From: Plectrocnemia conspersa
Taxonomy: Eukaryota > Arthropoda > Insecta > Trichoptera > Polycentropodidae
Assembly (NCBI GenBank): GCA_009617715.1
Contig: VTFK01000527.1
Location: forward strand, 1-64,000
Length of the DNA: 64,000 nt
Direction: 5' to 3'
Numbering within the stretch: the first letter of the stretch is position 1; every line of letters begins with the position of its first letter. Shown here piece after piece: positions 21,238-32,889 of this stretch. Made by a program: the position numbers and the translations under genes. The notes under the pieces are model-generated. The model did no database searches, had not been told where the DNA came from, and was given only the letters and a program-made list of their open reading frames with translations.

Positions 21238-21410
21238 CTGTGAGGTTAGTAAAATCTAGGTAAACTTTATTTGTAATAATCGATCAAAATTATAATTGTA
21301 TAAAAGACATTAATTTCGATCTCCCAGACACGATTAAAATTAAAAATGTTCATATAGCATTCGAGCCCAGGTCTTTCAGGTCAATATTTACAGACTTATA
21401 CCAATCGTTC
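21238..21410 (-). repeat. SINE-like repeat, family 2, copy b
   Basis: Begins CGATATTCATCTGTGAG like copy a at 3518 and keeps the same block order. On the minus strand GACCTGGGCTCGAATG gives a B-box-like GGCTCGAATG. Same orientation as the other copies. Confidence 0.5.
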
Positions 21411-21739
21411 ATCATGCCATTGCATGCATCAACCATTGACATATTGACAACCATTAAAAAAATTGGTTATTAATATGCGTTTGTTAGTATTGGATATTAT
21501 AATAAGTAAATCTGCCAGATTTTTTATAAGTCATCAAAATAAGTCCAGTTTATTCGTATTTTTAAATTGGAAAATTATAAAATATTACTTAAGCATTTTA
21601 TAAATGCCTAAAAACTACTAGTAAAAATCAAAGGACGCTCTCTAAATATCTCTAGTACAAAAAAATATTAAGCCAACCTAATAAATATTTAATATGCCGT
21701 GTCTTTGAAACAATCTCTAATAGTCATTGTTTTTTTCGA

Positions 21740-22230
21740 AAATATTATCAACGCTACGAAAACTATTCGCGATCCGGAAGCACCTTCATCTCGCTCGCTT
21801 TTCGCCACACTTTTAAATTTTCTCACCATTGCCCGTGTATAGTGAAAAACATATTTTTCACTGTCGCCTCGTTTGAACGCAGTAGCAATTATTCCAAAAA
21901 CATATTTTTCCCCGACGACGGATCAAAGCGTTGCTCATCAGTTACGGCCACCCACGGCGAGCTGTTCAAAAGGAACGCTGCCACAATGGACATTAGCATT
22001 TGAAAAAGTATTCAAATTCAAAATAAAATTTATTTCGAAATTACCAAATCACCAAAGAGCGTTCTCGTTTGAAACGCGGCTACCGTGCGTACGGCGCATT
22101 AGTTACGTTTACGGAGGTACCGTTACAAAAAAAACAATCCCAAAGCGAGAAAAGCCTTTTAAACAACGCACAAAACTCAATGTGTGGTAGTGGTCATAGT
22201 TGATGGTTCAAATTCAGGGACTCACATATA
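21740..22230. promoter_or_regulatory. GC-raised island with a 9-bp hairpin and a 105-codon frame
   Basis: Complex block with raised G+C. AGTGAAAAA-CATA-TTTTTCACT at 21,841-21,862 is a perfect 9-bp hairpin. A plus-strand frame of 105 codons (21,873-22,190) begins at a TTG, has no ATG near the start and shows no recognised domain, so I do not call it a gene. Candidate regulatory element by composition. Confidence 0.28.
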
Positions 22231-22611
22231 ATAGTCGATCTTCATCATACGACATAAAAAAAACGGTATACCGCAAGAAAGATAATTTGGGCCGTTTTGT
22301 CAATAAAAATATGCTATTTTTTTTAATTCTCTGATGATTGCCATTTTAACTAGTTTTTAGTTTCAAATCAATTTATCATACTAAAAACAATATAAATATT
22401 TACATAAATTAAAAATTAAACTCATAGACAACCTTCAAGATTTTTTTTAAATTCTTAGCCCGAAATTATTAGCTTAAAAATATTTTTATGAAAAGTAAAT
22501 GTGTCTATAATTTTTTTTAAATATTATTATTATAGTAGACATTGATTTATTCAAAAAAAAACACAAGCTATTTATATGCAAAAAATATGTGGGGGCGTAT
22601 TTATATAATTA

Positions 22612-22710
22612 TCACTAATTCTGATCTCCTAGATATGAAATTAAAACACTATTGGTTTCGAACCCATGTCTTTTCTGATGGTTAAAATACATAGTACTGC
22701 TATTGTTATT
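22612..22710 (-). repeat. SINE-like repeat, family 2, copy c (partial)
   Basis: TCACTAATTCTGATCTC matches copy a at about 3598. On the minus strand GACATGGGTTCGAAACC contains a perfect B-box consensus, GGTTCGAAACC. This is the best-preserved promoter box of the family; the distal part of the repeat is missing. Confidence 0.55.
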
Positions 22711-22719
22711 CCGAATAAT

Positions 22720-24680
22720 AATATAAAATACTTCGGTACTAAAAATATTAAGGGCAAACTCAACAAAAGTATGTTTCAAAAGAAACTAACATTACCTCTT
22801 AACTAGCTGGGTATTTTAATAAATACAAATATATTTTAAATACATATTAATTTATCAAAATCAAATACTAGTAAGTGTTTCAAATTCATTCGCCATAACG
22901 CAGTGTAGATTATTTATTATTAATTTTTAAATATTTACGGATTTATTCTAAATCTACTTTTAACTGTGTTACTTCTTGATGCTTGAGTATTTTTATTTTT
23001 AAAAAAATTAAAATAAACGTTGTAAATTTATTTTTTACTATTTTAACTGATCTTAAGAGTATATAACTACAACAAAACCAAACATAAAATACAATACAAG
23101 CTTAAAATACAAATTTATTTGGGTTTTCCATATACCTAGATTCAATATGCTCCCATCTACATAAGCAAATATAAACCGTTGTTCGCTTACATTGCACAGC
23201 GTGAATGACAATAAGATAGTAAAGCAATTTCCATGGAAGAGTCCAATAACCTACAGCAAACATACAAATTACAGGTGCCAAATTTGATTGACAATGCTTG
23301 TTCTGAAATGAAGTGTTAACAAAGCGTTGTTTAAACCAATATTTTTACATTAACGTCCAAATTGGGGTTTCTATTGTAGTTCTTGAACTTTTTCAAGGTT
23401 ACCTTAAACAATTAACTAAGGTTCAAACTGAAAACTTTCATAAATCGCTACTTTGTGAAAATGATGTGCGTATTGTATTATTTTTTTTAATTATATGAAA
23501 TGTATAAGAGAGAATCAGTATATTTATAAATTTCACGAACTATACTCAGCTGCTTTAAACTTATTTTTAAACTGACACAATATTTATGAAAAATATGATG
23601 GGATATATCTGTTTCTATAAAACTTTTTTTGTAAAATAAACATTTAATTAATTTATTAGCCAGTTTTATTAGCCAACTTGTTTTAAAATCACTAGTATTT
23701 AAAAAAATAAAAATTCAATAAAAAACCATAGAACAAAAGTATTATAGATAAAAAGTTTTATAATGGAAACTAATACATAATTAAAACATTTTACTTATTT
23801 TTGTTGTAAGTGTGTGTTTATATAGTACATATATAATATGTTTCTTCTTATGATATATAACTATGGTTTTTATAAAAATTTACTATTTAGTTTTAACCAA
23901 ATTTATATAAAATTAGCTTTATTAGCCATATTGTTACAGTGGCGATAATTTCCAAAATTAAAGAAAAAATAATCAAAATAAAATTTTAGAGATAAACGTA
24001 AAGTAGTAAAAAATATTTTTTTTTTTTTTATTATATATTCATTAGTTAAAAATATTTGGTAAATTTTGTAAAAGATTTTAAAATCAAATCATTTTTATAT
24101 ACATTTATCTACCTGATTCTTGCGGCCTATATCGAGAATAATTTTTTTTCTTTGATCAAAAAAAAAACTAAACATTTCTATATATATATTTTTTTATGGT
24201 TAGTTACAAAATAATAATATAAATTTAAAGCTCTTTAAAATAATAAATATAATATTTATTAGCTTATAGTATTATATTTTATAGTTAATATTTTTTTTTA
24301 AAGAACTCTGCTATATTTTCAAATAGCTAGTCTATTTATACACATTTATTTAGTTAAAATTGTTGAAACTTTATATACTGTTTGTTAATGAAGTGCAAAT
24401 TGCGTTTATATTTTACATTGATTTTTATAGATTTTGTTCTTAATTTTTTTATTGAAATAAAAATATATATTGTTAAAGTCTGTAGAAATATGTAGAATAA
24501 AAAATATGTAGAAATAAATATTTTAATACAATTTCGTAATATAAAATAATATTTGTAGCAAATATTTAATACTTATAAATACATAATATGCTTAGGCGTT
24601 GTAGTAATAACACTCACTATAGGAGTAAAATATATTTTTTAATAATATATAAAGTAAAATAAAAATATTCAAGTACTCAC
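22720..24680. other. AT-rich stretch with one modest island near 23.1-23.5 kb
   Basis: Mostly AT-rich. Between about 23,120 and 23,500 the sequence is more complex (for example TTGTTCGCTTACATTGCACA) and may be a weak regulatory block. Poly-T near 24,017 and nothing else recognised. Confidence 0.45.
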
Positions 24681-24689
24681 GCATTCCGC

Positions 24690-25060
24690 AGCCAAACGCC
24701 CCTACCCCTTCCACAAAATGAATATCAATCCACCGACCACCACAAGATTGATAAAGGGCGCGTGTCACATAACGATAACCATAATGGCGAACGACGCAAA
24801 AAAAATATGATAAATAATAAATGTCGAAAGGACGCAAAAGTCGCACTATGATAGCCGACACGAGCACGCTGTCGAAGTAAAAGCCGAAGGGAGGGGCGAA
24901 AGCTACCATTGGTCTCTGTCAACTGCCACTCGCGCAATTCGCCCAATGGGGGATCATGAATATTGTAAGACACGCCCACTATGACTCGAAATCGATTACG
25001 GTGCTTTTGCGAGACGCGAATTTTCCGCAAGACGCCTGCTTTTTATTATTGTTATTATTT
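24690..25060. promoter_or_regulatory. GC-raised island with CCAAT boxes, promoter-like
   Basis: Contains CCATTGG near 24,907 and GCCCAATGGGG near 24,941, which are CCAAT boxes in opposite orientations, plus ACACGCCCAC (GC/KLF-type) near 24,971 and ATAATGGCGAACGA near 24,782. The last resembles AAAATGGCGAACGATGG at 53,864, a YY1/Pho-type word. Two overlapping minus-strand frames of 101 and 105 codons in different phases reflect low stop density. Promoter or enhancer role is inferred. Confidence 0.35.
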
Positions 25061-25689
25061 CTTATCTATTATAGTATATATTAAAGACTGAAAAGAAAAT
25101 TAGATTAATACACTGAAAATCGATTCATGTATTATATCAATGAAAATTTCTGATTAGAATAAATCTGGTTAGAAGAAAAAAGATTATGCAGGGAAAGTAT
25201 AAATATTTATCATTTTTGATAATTATTCGTAAGCAGATTATAAAAATCACGAGTATGATAAGAGCAAATGCATCTCTGCCAATTCCATCCACTCTCCGAT
25301 CATAAGACTGGACGGCGTATTACACATTTTTATTTTCGAAATTTTTTTTTATTGTCTTGCTTAAATTGCCTTTTTCAATGTCCAGTCTTAAGTTATTATA
25401 AAATTTACTTCTTATGCAATTCTTCTGATTTTTTTCAATGGAAGTATCAAAAATTTTAGGAACTAGTAATTTAAAAAAAATCATTGAGTTGATAAATATA
25501 ATGATCAAAATATTCATTTTGTTCAATTTAATGATGTTGGTCTAAGACCAAGTAAGATTAGCGATGATACACGAATGATATTAGTAAATCAAGGTGCTTC
25601 TGTGGTTCTGGATCCAGATTTAAAATTTTAGTGACAAGATTTTTGAGGGTGCATTACTTAAAAGACGATTCAGTATATAGCATATTCAA

Positions 25690-26406
25690 GCTTTCATGTA
25701 GTAAAAGGAATTAAAAATTATAATTTTGCATGGAGCAACAATTAAATTGTTGGAATTCCTCGAGAAAAGCACCCTTATGTTGTTTAAATAAATGCTAAGC
25801 GATAGACAACTTCAAGCGAAAGTGAATCGTATCCCAGCGCTCCTTAAAGAAAGGTATCTCAAGAACCTTTTCTGAACTTTTTAGATTGAATGATAGTGTT
25901 TCGTTATTCGGGAATTTCATATTATAGATCCCGATTCAAAAATGCTACAAACTAATGTGTCATAGAGGATGACAGATTGTCAAAGTAAAATGCATTCCTC
26001 ATAACAAATCTGAGCATCTTTGAAGATCTATTACAGACGTCATTTACATGTGGAGAGAATCTCCACTTGCTCTCAAAAGTGATTCCGAGATCTTTAGTGG
26101 AAGTTCTCTAGTCAAAATGTTCCCACCGAGATCGTAGGAATAAAATGATTGCAAACAGGATTGATAAAATGACAAAGTAAAGAACTTTTCGACACTAAAG
26201 GGCAGACAGTTAATAGAAGTCTACCTTCATAAAAAATCTAAATCCCTCTGTAGAAGAAATTCGCAACAGATCGAATGCATGTATACTATTTCAATTAATC
26301 TACATACAGAAGAAAAGAGAGTTAAATCATAAGCAGTTGAGGTCTGAAATTTTTTTACTAATAACCCATGTCAAACCCTGTCGAAGGCCTTCTCAAAATC
26401 CGTATA
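25690..26406 (-). pseudogene. Jockey-like non-LTR reverse transcriptase relic
   Basis: Read on the minus strand, 26,406-26,374 gives YTDFEKAFDRV, the reverse-transcriptase palm motif with the catalytic Asp and the AFD signature. About 26,096-25,990 gives KDLGITFESKWRFSPHV, then NRSSKMLRFVMRN, matching the C-terminal part of Jockey/I-type reverse transcriptases (typically DLGV.FD.KL.F..H followed by a helix of this kind). Further on, RFLRYLSLRSAG matches the usual ERVQ..F.RYL.. region. The pieces are in the right order but frames are broken by stops and indels, and the sequence between the first two is too short for an intact palm. The element is dead and is interrupted at 26,401-26,408 by the hAT-like insertion. 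Confidence 0.75.
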
Positions 26407-26802
26407 TACAGGGCCGCCGAGAGCGAACCCGGGCCCTGGGAAAACGATGATTCCGGGCCTCATGACAAAAAATGGCATTTTATATATTTTTTACCATCGT
26501 AAAATATTTTCTTGAATAAATAATATTAGGTATTAGTTAACTCTTTCTATGCTACAAATAAATATAAAAATTAGTCATCGTTGCAACATATTTTCTAATA
26601 TAATATTTTATGCAAAATATTTTAATTATGTATTAAAAAATATTTTTATTTTAAATATTTACATAAAAATTAGTTGTGTTTTTTTGCTTCTCAGTGAATT
26701 TCCAGTCCAGGTCAAAAGCAATAAAATCATGTAATCGCGGTATAGACGATCAATTATCAAGCGTTTATATAAAGACTTTTTATAAGAATCGAATAAAACA
26801 TA

Positions 26803-27038
26803 TCTAAACCGAATTTTGGCCAATAGGAGAGCGCAAAAAACAATTATCCTTCTCAGAAGGAAAAAATCCACGTCAAAAGCAATAAAATCGTGCCGTCGCC
26901 GTAGCAGTGGAAACGCTCGTTACCGAGCGTTCCCACTGCGACGGCGACGACACGATTTTATTGCTTTTGACGTGGATTTTTTCCTTCTGAGAAGTGATAA
27001 TTGTTTTTGCGCTCTCCTATTGACCAAAATTCTGTTTG
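26803..27038. repeat. ~235-bp near-perfect palindrome (foldback)
   Basis: The left arm from about 26,803 and the right arm to about 27,038 are reverse complements with few mismatches. The centre is ACGCTCG-TTAC-CGAGCGT, so the loop is 4 nt. The inner arms contain CCACGTCAAAAGCAATAAAA and its complement, and GC-rich GCCGTCGCCG/CGGCGACGAC segments. Transcripts could fold into a dsRNA hairpin of about 115 bp; in DNA the arms can form a cruciform. Near-identity of the arms suggests recent formation or gene conversion. Confidence 0.92.
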
Positions 27039-27789
27039 AAAATACTTTGATTTGCCCTTTTATATTACAAATCCTTAGTAATATCAGTAAGGATAGCTAT
27101 CATATTTTTAAAATATAGTGAACGTTTCGCAACTGTCAAATTGACTTTCATGGACATTTTAGAGCAGCATATTAGCGCCAGTTATATTATATTTTTTCTA
27201 GTACTAATATATATTTACTGGTGAAAATATGCTTAGACTTAACTAGTGAACATATAACTTTACCAAAAAATACATATTTGCTATAAAATTTATACATCGG
27301 ATGTAAATAAATAATGATAAATGTAATCATATATATTATTACTACATATAGAAAATATGAAATCATATAATTTTACTAGCACCTGTTAGATAATTTATAT
27401 TTTCACTACTAAAAATATATATTTACTGGTGAAAATGTATTCCGAGATGATTTTACTGAAATGATATATTTTAAAAAATATTTCTGGGATAGATTTGAGA
27501 CTGCTTTTTCAAGATTTTATTTAAGGAATATGCACATGAAACTGAATTTATTATTTATTTATTTTGCTGCATAAAATAAAGTTGTCAAATTACGGATATT
27601 ACAATTTATAAAAATATTATATTTATATAATTCAGCTGGTGCTGTTGATGATTTTTCGTTATTTCTATGGTTTTTCTTAGGTATTCGATCTGAATTTTCA
27701 GGTTGTATACCTAAACTTACTGCTACTAATTTACATTTGTTGATTATTTCTCCCCATGTCTAATATTTTTAAATCGTGCCAAAAGCAAT

Positions 27790-28335
27790 AAAGGTATCGA
27801 TAATTTGCAAACAAATTTTAATACAAACAGAGCCGCGTCAGAAAGTACCTTGAAAGTGGTTGCTTTTGAAGGCAATGTTCCACTCCTTTTATTTATTGTA
27901 TGTATAAAAAAGGCTATAGAAACTTATACCTAAAATACAACACTACATACAGCTCGACCAACTGTAGTTTAGTTGAGATTCATTATTTGAAGTCGATTTT
28001 TACTTTTTTTATGAATATATTCGAGTTGGACAACTTAAGGAGAATGTTTAAACGTTTAAAAAACAATAAATTCAACAATAATTCACAAACAAATTTTAAT
28101 GCAAACGGAGCGGCTTAAGAAAACTACAATCTGTCCATTTGAATAATAATGTGGGTAATAGTGTGGGTGCTTTTGAAGGCAATGTTCCGTTCTTTTTATT
28201 TATTGTATACTATGTATAAAAAGGATAAACGAATTTTTACCTTAAATACATTACAAGCAACTGTTCAGATTATATACATTATTTGAGGTCAGTTTTTAGT
28301 TTTTTTATAAATATATTCTTGCTATGAACTTTTCC
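27790..28335. repeat. Tandem duplication, unit about 280-300 bp
   Basis: CAAACAAATTTTAAT-CAAAC blocks at 27,809 and 28,087, GGCAATGTTCC blocks near 27,871 and 28,168, and CATTATTTGA at 27,981 and 28,277 recur in the same order. The offset drifts from 278 to 296 through indels. It lies in the right part of the hAT-like element. Confidence 0.8.
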
Positions 28336-28380
28336 AGAGTTGGGCCCCCTCAATGAAAACGGGCCACTGGAATTTCTGCG

Positions 28381-28402
28381 TATATATATATATATATATA
28401 TA
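28381..28402. repeat. (TA)n microsatellite
   Basis: Eleven TA units directly at the right edge of the hAT-like element. Confidence 0.95.
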
Positions 28403-28566
28403 ATGTATATACGATAAAATATATTATTTTATATATGTTTTAGAAATCATAAGATCTATATTTTGTTATAGCATCACTGTAGTTTTATGTTTAATATTTA
28501 AACTTAAGCACCTATAATTTATTTTATTATTTTTCTTGCGCATTGATTGAATCATGCCTTTTTGGG

Positions 28567-28604
28567 TCACACAAATGTGTTATGTCAATAACACATTTGT
28601 GTGA
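28567..28604. repeat. Perfect 17-bp hairpin
   Basis: TCACACAAATGTGTTAT, a 4-nt loop (GTCA), then the exact reverse complement ending TGTGTGA. The stem is too short for an insect microRNA precursor. It stands at the edge of a GC-raised island and may be a small foldback or a dyad site. Confidence 0.85.
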
Positions 28605-28609
28605 TCGAA

Positions 28610-29290
28610 CGTGAACGTTATTTTCATTACCATTCACAACTCAACTTGCTTTTCCATAACTATAACTCGAATTAAAATCGAGCGAGAACTGATTAAAATT
28701 CAAGAAACTACCGACACGCCATGGCCTCATCGCTTATGCATCGCCATACCATACCAACGGCTCGTATATCTATAGATATCCGGGCGCTGTGCTACGGCGT
28801 AGCTACTCGCCCACAGTGGCTCTACGATTTCCTGTTTCCTCGGCTTTCTGGCCGGCTCGCGATTTGCTTAATTCCCTGCTCTTTCGATTACAAAGGGCAA
28901 TCCCCTATTCCTTAATAAATATTCATGCGGAATTATTCAGCAGCGCTGTAGGGGGCTGCACGCCACGTACACCCAAACCCCCTCAAAACATATCGCAATG
29001 GAAATTACGCACTTAATATTTTATAACGCCGAATCTGATTCTTTGAACGGCCGAATCGAAAAGGTACTCTTGCCTAATTGCCCATACGGTGGCGGGTGGG
29101 TAGGTATATCGTGCGTGAGTTATACGTGTATCTACAAATACTTGGGTATGTGCTTTGGGTTTTTTTCCGCCTTGGTTACTGCCAGTCTCGTAAAACACAA
29201 CAATGAGTTTTGGAATAATTTGAATTTTAAGCAGTGGCGGAGCGAAAAAGAAAATAGTGTGTGTGAGAAAGAAAAAAGACAGAGGTAGTC
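28610..29290. promoter_or_regulatory. Large GC-raised noncoding island
   Basis: About 680 bp of complex sequence. It holds palindromic CAGCAGCGCTG near 28,938-28,948, TTCTTTGAACGGCC, CTAATTGCCC, CACGCCACGTAC and TTAATAAATATTCATGC. Frames of 64-96 codons overlap on both strands without domains, so I see no gene. Composition and site-like words suggest an enhancer; inferred. Confidence 0.38.
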
Positions 29291-30020
29291 GAGCGCAAGA
29301 TGTTTGGGTTTCAGATTGTAGAATAATTGTTTAATTTCCTTAATATAATTTAAGGAATTAGAGCGATATCAAACCTTATTTAGGTGATAGTATTTTATTC
29401 ATTTTGCAGTTCATACCTGCTTATCTATATTTGGTGCATGTTTGTATTGACAAAATTTACATTTGTTAAAAAAGTTAATTTTTTGTATTGATTTGCTTGG
29501 CCCTCGCTAATAGGTTTGGATTAAGCGATGTTTATTTTATTATTAGCACGTTTCTTAAGGATTCTTTGAGCTTTGAGTTACCTACGCAATTTTTGCAGAC
29601 CAAATTTTTCATTTTAGTACTATGTGTGCAATATAAAGCGACATACGTTTCAGTACAATTAATGCAAACAGAAATTGTTCTGAAAATTATGGCCAAATGC
29701 TTAAAAAATTAATCTATGGTATTGCAAAATTTTTTTAAGACCAAAAACAAAAATATGTCACGGTTAAGTAAAAGGCTACTGTTTTTAAATGTTTCTGGAA
29801 AAATTTTGATTCAGACTCAGATTTAAAAATATATTTGTTTATATAATAAACGATAAATAGCATTAAAAAACACACATTTTTTTAGATATATAAAATGGCT
29901 GCTAATGCAATGCAAATGGCAAATGCTTTTAAATTTGTGTGAAGTAATTTTTTTTTATTACATAAGTACAATAAACAGATTTTAATATATTTTAGATATG
30001 GAATGTATTTTTTAGAGAAT
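29291..30020. other. AT-rich spacer
   Basis: AT-rich with a 74-codon stretch at 29,488-29,712 that begins at a non-ATG codon and shows no domain. Nothing else seen. Confidence 0.5.
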
Positions 30021-30029
30021 AATCCAATT

Positions 30030-30300
30030 ATGGATTTTCTGAAAACCACTCTTGCCTGTGCTTTATGGTTGAATTGATTTTCTGTCTTTCCTTGTGATAG
30101 ATTGCAAAAGGAGCATATCGTGTTAGGTTACATTTCAAGACAATATTTCTGAATAAATTGCCATTACCGCCGCTTCCCTGATTTTATTGTTCACATTGGT
30201 TAAGTCTCGTGCGAGCGTTTACAAGAAAATTTATTCACTTCGGTGGAACGTTCACCCACCTCGGAGCTACTACGTTCACAAAATATAAATCAAATAAAAT
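30030..30300. promoter_or_regulatory. GC-raised noncoding island
   Basis: Complex block including GCCATTACCGCCGCTTCCCTG and GTTCACCCACCTCGGAGC segments. No frame. Candidate cis-regulatory element by composition only. Confidence 0.28.
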
Positions 30301-30470
30301 CTAATTTTAATATTTTTAAAACTAAATTTAAAAGTACTTTCAATATTATATTATAATATTAAAAAGCAATAACAAATATTTAATCAGTGATTTTTTTATT
30401 TAAATATTAGTTCCACTGTTTTGACGAGCAGAGTATACAGATTGTCTGGTATACGCTTTCCGAAACAAAG

Positions 30471-30524
30471 GTGTAATTAAAAGCGGTGCTCTACTTGATA
30501 ACTCTGTATGCTTTTTAATCACAC
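30471..30524. repeat. Imperfect hairpin, 14-15 bp stem
   Basis: GTGTAATTAAAAGC (30,471-30,484) pairs with GCTTTTTAATCACAC (30,510-30,524), one mismatch and one bulge, 25-nt loop. The arms include a TAATTA homeodomain core. The stem is too short to call a microRNA precursor. Confidence 0.5.
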
Positions 30525-31420
30525 TGTTAGAAATTCAGAATTGTATAATATTAAACGTTTCTAATTAAATAGCGATAAAACGTATCTATTACCTTTATGA
30601 ATAGCTCAGTTATAATATATTGAATCTCCAATTGTCACCTTACTACTTTTAATGTAATTATTTGCTTACAAATTTTCAAGTAAAATTTTCTTAAATTTTT
30701 AAATTATTAACATTTTGTGTGTTATTTCAATTTTTTATTATGATTTTATACGTAGTGTATCAAAATGCTTTAAAATAAGCCTAAAATTTGTAATAAAAAA
30801 TATTTTTTTGCGTATGTGCAAAATAAATTTGGATTAGCATTTATATAGGTGTACAAATAAAAATATACTATACTTTAATATAGAAAAATACAATTAATTA
30901 AAATTACACTTAACAATAATAATATTTATATCAAAATAGTTCAATTTTAAATTTATAATAAATTGAAAAACTCTCTGATAATAATTTTTTTATCGTAAAA
31001 AAAATTTTATTACAATTTTTAATTTTATAAAAAAAGTTTGCAATTAATTCTAATTATATTTAATAGCTTTATTTAATTTTATGAATGAAATATAAAAAAA
31101 TATTTATTTTTTAATATATTTTTTTTAATAGAAAAATTTATTTTGTGGAAGGAAAATTAAACAATATTTTTGATTTTATTAAAAAAGTTTATAAGTATAA
31201 AACGCACGAGCGTGTTTCTTAATTAAAACAAATCTTTTGTAGGCGATCTATTTTGCAACTCAGTTTAAATAGTATTTCAAATAACATTTATTATATTTCT
31301 ATAATATTATTACGGTAAAAGATATTTTACATTTCGACGCTTATTAATTTTGCAGCGTAATTTCTACCTAATTAAGCACAATTTAAAGTATCTAAGGGGC
31401 GGTATCGACAGTCCGCTAGT
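30525..31420. other. AT-rich spacer
   Basis: AT-rich throughout, homopolymer runs, no gene or repeat recognised. Confidence 0.6.
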
Positions 31421-31423
31421 GCT

Positions 31424-31745
31424 CGGAGACTTTAGAGGGCCAACTGCGAGCTTTAAATGGCCATAGACACTCTAGGATATAGAAAGTCGCGATCGCGTCC
31501 CTTATTCTTGCCTGTCACGGCTTGACAATGTTCCTTTTATTCAATCCAACCAGATTATCAACGAGCTTGTCAAACATGTTTTTAGTGATAACTATGAAAA
31601 GCGGAAAAATATATGAGATAGTGTTTATATGTTTTAGGTTTGTACTATATTTATTATTTGACACATATCCATCATGACGCATTGGAGAAACCTGTTCTAA
31701 TGATCAGATTTGTAATCGAAAAAAAATTTAAACTTAAATAACTAT
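31424..31745 (+). repeat. Repeated ~310-bp block, copy 1
   Basis: Collinear with 36,738-37,045: GACTTTAGA, then CGATCGCGTCCCTTATTCTT, then a middle of weaker match, then CATGACGCATTGGAGAAACC and a CAGATTTGTA block. The most conserved part is the near-identical 20-mer near 31,490-31,509. No terminal repeats, no poly-A tail and no duplicated target site were found. It is either an old transposon fragment or a duplicated regulatory element. Confidence 0.65.
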
Positions 31746-32370
31746 TAGTAAAAATATTGGATTCAGAAATCTTATTTTCTCGTGTTTTCAATTTTATATT
31801 TCCTTTGTATTATTTTTAATATCTTACACCAATATTGCAAAAATCATAAACCTTTTTTAAATTACAGTAAATTGACATTTTTTTAAAAAATATTGTATAG
31901 CATTATCAAAAAAATAAAAATTTTCCCTTTTTTAAATCCAGCGGTATTACAGAAAACATATTTTAAACATCGTATTGTAAATCTGGGTTACACTACTTAG
32001 ATTTAACCCTTACAAAGAGAAATATTTTTTTCTCTGCTTTCTGCTTTCAAGAAAAATGGGAGTTTTCGTTTTTATAGTTCTAAGATATCTTCATTAGAAA
32101 ATAAAATGTATGAATTTAAGAAAAAAAAATTTTTTTGGGTACACTCGGTATTTCTTTTTGTAATACCGGTACCTAATACCGATAATGAATTTTTGCTCTA
32201 ATACTGGTATTGTTATCCTTATAAGCAACGTATATTTGCTGCTATTTCCTTGATTTTCTTTCGTTTTCTTAAGATTCAGTTCCAGTTAACCCAAATTAAC
32301 TGTATTTCTAAAATATAAATTAAATTTTATTGGCTTTAATCTAATATAAATTATTTACTAAAGTCCATAA
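31746..32370. other. AT-rich with ACCGGTA words
   Basis: AT-rich sequence. Near 32,163-32,215 there are repeated ATACCGGTA-type words (AATACCGGTACCTAATACCG, then ATACTGGTATTG) like those at 39,080-39,155. The pattern looks like a fragment of a dispersed repeat. Confidence 0.4.
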
Positions 32371-32371
32371 A

Positions 32372-32645
32372 GACTTAATCTATATTAAAAAAAAAAATAT
32401 CTGTGTGTTTGTTTGTTTGTCTATCACAAGAACTCATCCCAAACGATGAACAGTGGCAATGGGATATTTGGACATTTCATTCTAGCTGCCATTTTTATGG
32501 CAATTGTGCTATTTTCAATTATTGTTCATATTTTAAAGTTTAGCTTAATAGTGACGTCTTGACTACCAATGACGAGCCAATAAAACCACTGAAAAAACTG
32601 AACAGCGACGTAACTAAAAATATTATATATATATAGTATAGGATT
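32372..32645. mobile_element. Small transposon-like block with matched ends
   Basis: CTTAATCTATATTAA at the left and TATAGTATAGGATTAAG at the right are approximate reverse complements. Between them is sequence of higher complexity, with a GTTTGTTTGTTTGTCTATCA head and AAGAACTCATCCCAAACGATG, a layout seen in short dispersed arthropod elements such as Helitron-type or MITE fragments. No clean target duplication or CTRR end is visible. Confidence 0.35.
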
Positions 32646-32889
32646 AAGAAATATAAATATAATGAGTAAAGAATGAGTTTTGATGAAAAATTTTATACAA
32701 ATAAAAAATCAGTAATTATTTTATTAAAAATAAACATATTTTTCAATTAAAAGTATATAAAAATATATTTAACTAAAACTATTACCTGATTTATAAAAAA
32801 AAAAAAAAATTCTGTTGAAAACCATATTTTTTTATTATTAATATTTACGATCTCAATTTAAGTGCTTTTTTATATTATAGCATACATAC

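Larger units (their letters stand above)
26409..28378. mobile_element. hAT-like element carrying a long palindrome
   Basis: CGTATATA stands directly before CAGGGCCGCC (26,401-26,408) and directly after ...AATTTCTG (28,379-28,386), a perfect 8-bp target duplication of the hAT kind, with CAG and CTG ends. Beyond the trinucleotides the termini are weakly matched: both are rich in GGGCC blocks (GAACCCGGGCCCTGGG on the left, TTGGGCCCCCTCAATG on the right). The 1.97-kb interior holds no transposase that I can read, a 235-bp palindrome, four copies of a GCAATAAA-containing word and a 280-300 bp tandem duplication. It sits on the edge of a Jockey-like relic and abuts a TA microsatellite, which could mimic part of the duplication. 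Confidence 0.6.

Noticed and set aside
24592..25030. Two overlapping minus-strand frames of 105 and 101 codons
   Set aside because: They are in different phases of the same GC-raised island, neither has a domain or splice context, and low stop density explains both.
30471..30524. microRNA precursor
   Set aside because: The stem is only 14-15 bp with a mismatch and a bulge, shorter than a normal precursor, and the pairing does not extend.
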